From Spisula solida (taxonomy: Eukaryota; Mollusca; Bivalvia; Venerida; Mactridae), in the NCBI GenBank assembly GCA_947247005.1, contig OX365944.1, forward strand, positions 26,759,501 to 26,823,500: a DNA stretch of 64,000 bases, in the 5' to 3' direction. The first letter of the stretch is position 1. Every line of letters starts with the position of its first letter. Below, in pieces: positions 54,721-64,000 of the stretch. The translations under genes and the position numbers were made by a program. The notes beneath the pieces are model-generated. The model saw nothing but the letters and a program-made list of their open reading frames with translations. It searched no databases and was not told where the DNA came from.

Positions 54721-55820
54721 AAACTCGAGTACAGCTTACCTGTACGGGTGTACAAAGTGCAAGAATGAAAGCAAAAGCAATTAACAACTCGAACAAGTAC
54801 ACGATCACAGACGTTTATTGTCTTCGCACAGACGGCCGCTTATGAATATGGGTATCCCTTTTGTCCATAAAAATATAACAAACAATGGCAATCTAGATGC
54901 ATTTGACACAGGTGGAATATATATATACACTCATGCTAGCTTAAACATATAAAACACTCCTAAAACCAATATTTAATGACAATTACTTACATAGGAAAAC
55001 AATCATAAAAACTCAATACTCAAATAAATCAAATCCTCATGGTTGTATGACCCAATAATGCAGGTAAGTACTTTCAACGATAACACGAATATGGCAACAA
55101 TAAAACTTCTGATTCTGTTAATTCGGCAAACAAGAAAACAAAAACAAATGACACTTAATTCCAGTGATAGGCATTGATGCTTTTACGTTTTACTTCGACC
55201 CGACAGAATTTCCGAAACGATCTGCCTCTAACAAAAATATTCGTTAACAAAATATTCGAAAATATTTTGCCTGCTTGTAACGTATTTTACGTTAAAGAAG
55301 ACAGACCGCAGTTACGTATGTTTCATACATATAACGTAAAGCTCTACGTTTGTGATCAGGCTTGCTTGCTGACGTGACTTCAAACTTTACGAGCAGCCGG
55401 TTAGTGTTATATCTTCATTCAACATACTTTCCCCGGTGAAATAAGTGGAGCAAAAGGCAGGTCGAGTATGTTACACTCTACACTGTCGCTCTCACCATAT
55501 TACATCTCTATAAATTACAAGACTTTTAGCACCAATCACAAATTGTAATAAATGTTATATAATCTATCATTCATCACACAAACGGTCAAGGGACCAGTTG
55601 ACAGAAACAAACACATCGGTTGATTAAAATTAACACAGGATAATAATCTAAATAAATAATATTGCACGAATCCGGCACTCAGTTAATTTACACATACATA
55701 AAACATTACGTTCTATGATACTCGAAAAAAATAAGTCATTTTCTTAACCTTCCAATTTAATGAAAATAAGAAAGCTTTAATAAACTTTACTTGCTAAACT
55801 AGTTACTTTTTTGGAAAGTC
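54721..55820 (-). other. Intergenic / 3' flank of the PDZ-LIM-like gene
   Basis: No coding motif recognised. It lies downstream (- strand) of the terminal exon at 55821-56087 and probably includes its 3' UTR. Confidence 0.5.
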
Positions 55821-56087
55821 CTAAAAATCGGACATTCCAATTGCACTATCGAACTTATAATCTGGAACTCCGCCTCTTTGAACTGTTTCCGTTACTCTTC
55901 TCTGTGGTTCTTGTCCAGGGTATTTACTTTCGTGAGTCACTCTTGTGGTAGTAACTGATTCACCATGTGGCGCTTGTCCCGGAGCGTCCTGACGAGATGA
56001 AGAAGTTGTCTTCTCAGAAGAATGAATCATTTGATAGACGTACGAGTCATTCCAATCTCTATCTCCAGGGGCAGGTGCCTTCTTGGG
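55821..56087 (-). CDS. Terminal exon of the PDZ-LIM-like gene
   Basis: The acceptor (- strand) is 'gtgttcag' with phase 0 entry, for 88 residues and a TAG stop. It starts PKKAPAPGDRDWNDSYVYQM and ends DYKFDSAIGMSDF. The W-(N)-x-S-x-V-Y pattern resembles a short conserved segment in the linker of PDLIM/Zasp proteins, and the middle is low-complexity and polar (SSEKTTSSSRQ, QEPQRRVTETV). The tail has no LIM domain, so this would end a short isoform. Confidence 0.62.
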   Translation of the reverse strand, partial: PKKAPAPGDRDWNDSYVYQMIHSSEKTTSSSRQDAPGQAPHGESVTTTRVTHESKYPGQEPQRRVTETVQRGGVPDYKFDSAIGMSDF

Positions 56088-59000
56088 CTGAACACTATTA
56101 ATGGATAATATAATGTTTCAATTCCAATATATACAACATATCAAGGCCCCGTTTCATAGACAAATATCTTGTTAGGATCAAGTTTTGGACGTTTTTGTGA
56201 CCGTGTTTAAAAAGTTCTGACTATCTCCAGATGTGACCAATAACAGTCAATGGGCGTAAGATAAACTCGATAGATATCGTAAGCTATGAAATGGGACCCG
56301 AATGATATGTAAGCACATGTTAACCCCCCCCCTCCCGAGTATAGCATAGTCCTTTTAATTGTCAGACCAATACTACTAAACCAATGTTTCGAGCAATAGT
56401 ATAATAACAATATGATTATTACTAATAAGGCTACCTCGCTAAGATAATGCACAACTTTTGTATTTAACAAACAAAATGTCTTATTTAGTAGTAAAGCATT
56501 GACCTATACATATGATATCATTATCATGTGTGCAACGTTGTTAACCGTCTTCCACAGTCAAATCTAAGAATACAACAAACGTGACGGTTCGAAACAGGCA
56601 TTTCTCAAATATTTATGTATTACATAAAAGAAAGGCAAACAGTTTACCTTATGAAAGAGATCGATAACATGTGTAAATCAATTACCAATTAAAAGAACAC
56701 TCAAACAGGAATGGAAGAAGCAGGTGAACATATAACGCAAAACGGACGGACATCACATGATACAAGACAATGGACATCATGTTGTACGTCACGTGATACA
56801 TATCAGTATTGAAGAGCAACGTAGATAAGACGATGACACTAATACAAAGAAAAGTAAAGTACTAGAACACAAAGGTATAAGACTAGTTATAAGATATGGT
56901 TTTGACAGACTGTTGAAATATAATATCATATATGTACATGATGTTTCTAACCTAGCAGTCAGTCTAAGTGGAACTAGGGACCCACAAGGCCGGGTTCGGA
57001 TACACGACATGCACAATCATGCAATACATGCATTGTCCAATAAAGGCACAATTAGCACACATAAGGCACACTTCTTTTATCAAAATAGTTGTCAGACTGT
57101 TGTCCTCGAATAAATTATTTACCAGTATCAACTGGTTTGAACGGACGTAACTGAGCATGTGAATAGCTTGACTGTAGCTAATGTTACGAGCAGTGAAGGA
57201 CATGTGAAAGCACAACAAGAGGGCCATGATGACCCTGTATCGCTCTTCTCAGTATCGTAACACTAAGGGATAATTTAATCAAGGGAAGTTATTTGTCATG
57301 GTAAAAAGTTATCTACCTCAACTGTCAAGTAGGTGTTGAAATCAACTGACCCCCGGACAGGGCCAATATTGACCTTGGGCCCATGATTTGCACGAACTTA
57401 GTAGAAGTCTACAAGGCAATGCTAAGCTCTAGGCTTTTTGGTTTTGGACAAAACATATTTTTCCTATATAGGCCTATATAAATCAAGTGACCCCCGGGGC
57501 AGAGCAAATTTTGACAGCGGGGCCATAATTTGAACAAACTCAGTAGAGTTTCACCAGACAATATTACATACAAAATATCTTAGCTATAAGTCTTGTGGTT
57601 TCGGAGTAGAATATTTTTAAAATTGTCCAATATAAAAAAGAGTAAACCTCGGGCGCGTGGCCAATTTTGAATCTGGGACCATAATGCGATCAAACTTGGT
57701 AGAGGTCCACAAGACAATGTTACATACAAAATATCTTAGCTCTAGACCTTGTGGTTTTGGAGACGAAGATTATTTAAAATTTCCTCTGTAAGCCTAATAG
57801 TATGTAAATCCAGTGATCCCCGGGGCGGGGTCTATTTTGACCCTATGGCGATAATTTAAACAATCTTAGTAGAGGTTCACTAGACAATGCTACACACTAA
57901 ATATCTTAGTTGTAGGTCCTCTAGTTTTGGAGAAGAAGGTTTTCGAAGATGTTAAAAAACAATCCTTCTCGTTGCCAAAGCAACCAGAGTTCTGTATGGA
58001 ATTGAATTATTTGAACATCTTTAGTAGAGCTTTAAGCAAGGAGCACATTTGTGAAGTTTGGTTGAAATTGAATAAGTGGTTTAGGAAAACATGCCGTTTA
58101 AAGAAAGTGTTGACGTACGACGGACGACGACGGACAAAGCTCGATTCTAAAAACTCACCATGGCAGGTGAGCTAAAAACGTATCACTCAACCGCTCTCAG
58201 TAGCCAAGCAGACGTCAAATAATCGCTCTACCAAAGCAACTTAAATAACACGAAACATTATACTCATATGGTGATTATATGAGAACTAGAAATGATTTCC
58301 TTAAATGTTGTTATACGTGTACATATTTAACTGTGTAATACTTCCAATACGTAACAACAATTATCAACCATGCGACACATAGCAGACAAGTTTTGGTGGA
58401 ACAAACAATCCGGTGGTATAAACAGGTGTTGGTAAAGCATTGCTTTATACGTAGTTGTCTCATTGGTGGTATCATGCCATAACACAATCAGACATCATAC
58501 TTAGAACGACCACAAATACAACATGCGATTGGTAGGTGAACAATTGGTACGCGTGTTACGACGCCTCTTGTGTACAGAAAAATAGACAAACAAGAGGGCC
58601 CATAGGGCCCTAGGATGCTCACCTGTGTATATTGATCATAGTTCTGCATGGATTTCCATTATTTAGCTATTTTAAGAACGGACGAATAATGGTGCAGTTT
58701 CACTTATTTGATATGAAATCCAGCTTTCAGAACTAAAAATGATTTTACTATAGTTATATGGGGAAAAGGAGCCGCTCTCACTGGTGGCCATGTTTTATGA
58801 CGTATTATGACGAAATGTTAATTTTGTAACAGGGTCACTCAACAACTACCCCTGTAAAATTATTTAGAAACCTGACTGAGTGGTTGATTTTTTATCATCT
58901 TTTAAAGTTTTTCCAATCGATTGCCATGGCAACCAGAGTTCTGCATGTATTATAATTATTTTAGCTGTTCTGGTAAAGGATCTGCCAAGGAACAATTTTA

Positions 59001-61233
59001 CTTATTTATAGTGAAATCCAACCAGTACTTTTAGAGGAAAGAAAGTGACCCAAAGGACAGGACCAGACTGAACACAAGGTGCATAATTCGAACAATGATG
59101 GTAGGTGACCTCATGATAATGCTTTAAGCAACATCTCAAAGTTGTGGGCCTCCTGGTTTCAGAGAAGAATATTTTAAGTTTTGACTTTTAATATCTATTT
59201 TATCTCATAAGTTAATCGCTCACCAGTGAGCACTTCTCATGTGAGCTAGAACACAGAGCAACAAGACAATACTGCGTTTTCTTGTTGTGCATTGGTGCTC
59301 TGTTGTTTCCGCTAAGTGTTGCCCTCACTGCTCGAGTTGTTATTATCTTTTTGCAAGCTGACTCAATAGTATTGTTCGTGGATCAAAAACTTCCACGTTC
59401 TTTGTATATTGTTGTTGTCCTTATATAACACTGTCTTATATAGCTATAGTGTGTACAGTGAAGTCACACTACAATAAGACTGTTTGATCCCAAGCAAAAG
59501 GTCGTTGTTACGAATATTTCAGTATACTTAATTGATACAGATAGCGAAATGAAACATCTATGAAAGTATCAGTATATGTCAATATATTGGGTGTACTTGT
59601 ATCGAGACCATCTGTACTGTGTGTTATAATGTTTCCTGATTGTTGTACATGTACCAGACATGGTACATTGTATGTTTGTATGTATATCTACTATGTGTAT
59701 AATCAGGTTGCCATGTGTATGTAAATGTAATTGTATTTTCTAAAATGAATGCTTGCGGATTTCATCACAGGTAACTGTATCGTTGATAAAAAGTTTCTTT
59801 TACAAAATCTTAGAAAGGTGCATTTGTACTTAAGTGGTCAGATTTTCATGGTATCAAAAACAAGAATTGGCTTTCGATATCTTCATAAAATAATTTCATT
59901 CATAGATAACATTGTTTGAACTACCTTCATGCAAAATAATATCGTAATTGATCAACTAGTTAAAAAGTTATACCATGAAATGTATACGACGGTGTCCAGT
60001 CAGTCACTGAGGTGCATTCAACAGAAACGACAATGCTATTCTGAACCAGAAAAAAGAAAGTGATTTCACGCCTTATGGGTTTATTTTCTTATTCATGGAC
60101 GGATTTTTGAAATATTGATGTCATATTAAAGACGAAGCTCTCTAGTTTTCGATTATATACAAATATTAAAAACAACACCAGTATTAATGAAATGTTAATT
60201 AAAAACAAAGTGCACCTCAGTGACCGGGTGGTCAATTTCCCGTGTTATAAACCTTTCTAAAATATTATAAATTTTATTAATTGTTTTTTATTTACTCTTT
60301 ATTAATGATATAGTTACCTGTGGATTTCATGTGTATTTATGTTCATTTATGTGCTTCTCTGTTCTACCACAGTATGGTCATAGATAAACATGCTGGACAC
60401 TCACTACATAATAACTTAATAAGCATACACAACCGTGGATTGGTTCAAATTCTACCACATTGCACATGTCATTGAAGCGAGACAAAACTAAAAAAGAACG
60501 TACATTGTATATACACTGCAATGCAAAACAAACCAAACAAAAAGAGACGATGCTTATGCCATGCTAAACGCCACTTACGACGGAGACAGAGCCCGGCCTT
60601 GTGTTTGCCCAACATAGGAGTCCATCACATTATCCTTTGAGTACAATCCCATTGGAGAGTTGTACTGCAAATGAACAATGTTTGGTGGTGCTGCAGATCC
60701 ATGACCCCCACCTGAAACATCGTGATTAGCATAAGGAGAAAGCTGTTGAGAAGGTGATTGATAGGCAGCAGGGGAAGCCGGGGACCTAGTTGGTTTTGGT
60801 TGAACGGAGGGAGACAGAGACCTATAGCCTGCTGACGGAGAGGGTTGTGACTCTGCTGGTCTTGCAGTGGACTGGGCGGAAATCTGGACAATTCTTGGTT
60901 TTGGTGCTGTTGGTGGCTGGCTGTATGTATGAGGACGATATGGATCATCGACTGTTCCACTCTGGTAGCGCTCCGCTTCCTTAGCCTCGCGTTCCCATGG
61001 TTTCATCATCTTGCTTTCACCTCTCAGTGTGTTGCTCCAAGGTTGTCCATCCAAATCATCTTCTTCTCGTCTGTTCACAGGAGGAGGACGTGGTCTGGAG
61101 GAGGATGCAGGTTTTTTAGGCTGTGGCAGGGTGTGCGGCTTTGTGTAATCAGTCCCGAAATTCATATACGAGCTATCGGCAGTCTGTCGAGCACGACCGA
61201 AATTAGGAACAGGTTTACGGGATCTTTGGATTG
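55821..61233 (-). CDS. PDZ-LIM (Zasp/PDLIM-like) gene, partial span
   Basis: Two coding exons on the - strand: 60579-61233 with the ZM motif, and 55821-56087 with a stop. The PDZ domain should lie upstream, beyond base 64000. LIM domains (Cys/His clusters) are not seen anywhere downstream, so this is either a LIM-less isoform or the LIM exons lie elsewhere. The first exon leaves in phase 2 and the last enters in phase 0, so at least one intervening exon remains unidentified. Family role: alpha-actinin-binding scaffold of the muscle Z-disc and focal adhesions, cytoplasmic. Confidence 0.68.
57217..58178. mobile_element. Bivalve-type dispersed element, copy 2
   Basis: Begins 'caagagggccatgatgaccc' + 'tgtatcgctc' and ends 'catggcaggtgagcta', with four diverged internal units ('gacaatgttacatacaaaat', 'cttgtggttttggag', 'gtaatgacccccgggg-' type). 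It belongs to the same family of ends as 39713-40680. The 82-codon frame near its right end is repeat sequence. Intronic in the PDZ-LIM-like gene. Confidence 0.62.
58588..59250. mobile_element. Bivalve-type dispersed element, copy 3
   Basis: Begins 'caagagggcccatagggccc' + 'taggatgctcacctgtgtat' and ends 'aatcgctcaccagtgagcac'. It holds two units with 'attgccatggcaaccagagt' and 'ttctgcatg', wording shared with copy 2 ('gttgccaaagcaaccagagt'). Non-coding. Confidence 0.58.
59251..60578 (-). other. Intron of the PDZ-LIM-like gene, nothing recognised
   Basis: AT-rich. I looked for the missing phase 2-to-0 exon on the - strand and found none I could support. Confidence 0.45.
60579..61233 (-). CDS. 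ZM-motif exon of the PDZ-LIM (Zasp/PDLIM-like) gene
   Basis: The - strand acceptor is 'atttctctag' and the donor 'ccgtc|gtaagt' (perfect consensus; the apparent stop overlaps it), for about 218 residues. The order is IQRSRKPVPNFGRARQTADS; WSNTLRGESKMMKPWERE, an acidic-basic block; a long Pro/Ser/Gln-rich linker (about residues 80-175); then VHLQYNSPMGLYSKDNVMDS. The last matches the ZM motif (Q-Y-N-[ST]-P-[IM]-x-L-Y-S) that binds the alpha-actinin rod in ZASP/ALP proteins. The exon follows the PDZ-encoding part in known family members. Confidence 0.82.
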
Positions 61234-64000
61234 CTAGAGAAATAAGAAGAAAGGAAAAGCGTTACCAAAGGCTTGGAAAAAGTACTGGATAACAGGAAAA
61301 TATGAACTTGAATATATTCACCCGCCGATCTAGTATTTCTACCCTGGTACCATCTTGCTGTTGGTAAATCCTCGGATTATTTTCAAAGTGAAGCTATTAA
61401 AACTATACTACTTTTGAGTTGTTAAATATTGTTTTCTTATTCACCACTAACTGGGCAAAATGGTATAGGGCTTATTTACCAGACCAGCAGTTGTAGTATA
61501 CTGAAAGGCAAATGTTTCAATAATTCACATTTCTGACTCGTTGGCACCAGAGTAACGATACATATAAGCAGGTGTGTTGTTTATACACATCTTGACATGC
61601 AACATTCAATGGGTAAAAGTTGTATCTAATAGTGTTACAGTGAAGGAAATTACCAGATCGTCGAAACTACTTGTCTCGGACCATCGGGACAGTTTGCTAC
61701 AACGCTGCCTGATCGGGCAATGGAAACGCCTACTTTTGAAAACCTTACCTGTACATAAGAATAGTTGACGTAGAGATAATTTATTTGCAAATTTCATTTC
61801 CTAAAAGGTTTATCTTAAATTCTACCATTCATAATTATTTTAAATTCTCTAGATTCTGAGACATTTAGTGTATTGTGTTCACTTCCAGTTTTGGTAACGT
61901 AAATTTCCCGAGCAGGCAAGTAAATATTTCGAATAGTAGAAAGCTGTCAAAACGGGTAAGTGAATACAATGAATTTAGACTGGCCAATTTGGTACTGTTT
62001 AAGGCTGGATACTCAGAATCTAGACAATATAAAGAACATTTGTACGGTAGGATCTTAGATATACCCTTTGTGATAAGAAACATATGTGAAGATTATTCCT
62101 AGCCGAATATATTTATGCACAGGTTAGTTCATCTAAGATATATATAAATTGACCATCTAATTGCCCCATCAGAAAATTCCCGATCGAGCAATTTCCTCCA
62201 CTGTATTATGTGACAGTATTTACATAGAGTTCGACAATACTTGTTGGTTTCTTCATGTGATTTCTTGCATTGAAACAAACTGTGTTTAACTTATTGAACT
62301 AACAACTCCTAGATCAATATACCACGCTCGAGCGATCACTTGCGGCATGTATTATCGGGCGAGTAAAATTTACTGACAAATATGCCCATATGTTTTTTCC
62401 GGGTAAATACAGTCACATAAGATACCGGTATATTGGGTTGATAGGGAGTAATGGATTTCCCGGTAACGCAAAGAGGAAGCATTTAAACATCAAATTGTAC
62501 TCTGGTGTCTGAGTCTGTGAATATATGAAACGTATAAAACAATATTCATACAATATAGCTATTGAATATAATATAAATCACAATGTTGAATAATAAGTGT
62601 GAAAACTGTAAGCTGTCAAGTAAAAAGCATCAAAGAAATCTTACAATAACTAAATCACGAACGCATTCAAACCTTGACATTATGATAATCAAGATTCAAG
62701 CAACGCAATCATATAGGAATAATATGAGTATTCTTGTAATTAAACAAATGTGATCGTAAAACAATAATAATAATACAACTACTTGAACACGTAATAAATG
62801 GCAATTAAAATATAACAAAACTAACCAATACGGAAATATAAACTCAAATGGTCTCCTAAAGCGTTCAAATAGTACATACATTGTAAATAAACCGAAAGTT
62901 TTGGCTGAAAATATCCCTGGAAAGGGTATTATTGTTTTGAATGATACAAAATTCACCCAGTCTCCATATGTCGACCCATGCAATTCATTCATTAAAAGAC
63001 ATCTACGCGATTTTAAGAACAAGTTTACAAAAACATAAATTTTAATATTAAGTTAATTTTCAGGAGCAACTTTTTTCCTATTTTTTTTGTGAAATTTCCT
63101 CGTACAGAACTGTAATTTTAACAGTGTTGAATGTTCAAGAAGTGTGGATGCTAGCTTCGTAACTTTTGTGAAGAGAAACAGTACCTTTTAGGAATTTCAT
63201 ATATTTTGCTTCACATATGTGGTGACATTTTTCGCATGCAGCAGGTCGAATAACGTGTCAAACCGATGGACTTGCGCCTTTTTGCTGCAATATGCTGACG
63301 CTACAGTAGGTTTGGTGTTTTGCTACCACAAACCTGCCCTTTTTGGCTTTTTTCTGATTGGACGATGGCTTCGGCAATTTGCAGAAAGGTGCACTTCGTC
63401 TTCTCGGTTACTACTATAATGATTTAACGATCCAAAACCACCAAACCTGTAGCTACGACATTTTTAAGTAATGCTATCATTGTTTTGTCATTTATAAAAG
63501 AATGTGTGTCTCTTGATGAATGCCTATCTGGGTCGAATCATTCAGACTGGGTACATTTTATACCTTCCAGATCAAAGTAAATTTAGTTGATTATTATGTT
63601 ACAAGATTATAGTAATTATAACGTGAATAGGGATAAATAAAGTGCCAGGGAGTATAATATAAACATCAAACACTCGGGTATTAGAAATAAAATAAACAAA
63701 GATGGGGAGATAGATAGAGGTTCTAAAGTTTGTTATACATCTATCCAAGTCTTTAGTAACTGTGTCTCAGACATATATATTGATTACTATCAAACGCTCA
63801 CTATATAATATTCGACAGCATACTGTCACTATAGGTGTGTCGCTATTCACAGCTATATCTAGATTGTCACCCAACTCTTCTATAATATTATAACAAACAA
63901 CCCGTACTGTGTGAGGAATTAGACTAATAAATTATGGTACTCGGTTAGCTAAAGAACTTAACTCGTTAACAATCAAGCATTTATCAATATCACCTGGGGG
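61234..64000. other. Right flank, nothing recognised
   Basis: Presumed intron of the - strand PDZ-LIM-like gene. Short open frames on both strands show no PDZ GLGF-type motif or other domain, and no long repeat is seen. Confidence 0.5.

Noticed and set aside
57927..58175. 82-codon + strand frame
   Set aside because: Lies within the CTCACCTG-type dispersed element, with no domain and no homology I recognise.

Overview
The window looks like nuclear DNA of an invertebrate animal, most likely a bivalve mollusc. It is AT-rich, its genes are split into short exons separated by kilobase introns, and it is full of minisatellites, TA-flanked miniature transposons, LINE fragments and the CTCACCTG/GTCCGTCC-type dispersed repeats that I associate with bivalve genomes. 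The species assignment is inference. Nearly every long open frame here is a tandem-repeat artefact. The real genes had to be rebuilt from splice sites and reading phase.

The main gene runs on the + strand from before base 1 to a stop at 52810. I can place 18 coding exons (about 2.85 kb, roughly 950 residues, 5' end missing), and every exon-exon junction is phase-compatible. Exons 4-8 (5000-36381) encode a divergent Hedgehog N-terminal signalling domain: the conserved GKI-RN segment, the NQRC helix and the LHYEGRA motif occur in hedgehog order. No Hint autoprocessing domain is visible. Exons 1-3 and 9-11 look like two further copies of the same zinc-peptidase-like (M15/Hedgehog) fold, each with an H/L-x-x-G-x-A-x-[E/K/Q] motif in place of the canonical H-x-x-G-x-A-x-D. 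The remaining exons add a basic cleavage-like site, a Cys-rich stretch and an unrecognised C-terminal region. The protein therefore reads as a string of catalytically degenerate Hedgehog-fold modules.

Three minisatellites in this gene were seeded on splice junctions: a 77-bp array carrying the acceptor of exon 6, a 26-bp array carrying the donor of exon 11, and a 90-bp array carrying the donor of exon 14. In the last, six successive donors are in the same phase and in open frame, so donor choice could lengthen the protein in 30-residue steps.

The 24-kb intron between exons 6 and 7 holds most of the mobile DNA. It contains a 4.1-kb foldback element with long repeat-built inverted ends and a 9-bp target duplication, with a mariner transposase fossil inside. 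It also holds a 5'-truncated LINE inserted into a 51-bp satellite, itself split by a second insertion, plus several MITEs and arrays. A second, decayed LINE lies between exons 13 and 14.

The right end carries, on the - strand, part of a PDZ-LIM (Zasp/PDLIM-like) muscle Z-disc gene. It has a ZM-motif exon at 60579-61233 and a terminal exon at 55821-56087. No PDZ or LIM domain is seen in the window. Downstream of the main gene are 34-bp and 52-bp arrays, and the PDZ-LIM intron holds two dispersed repeats.
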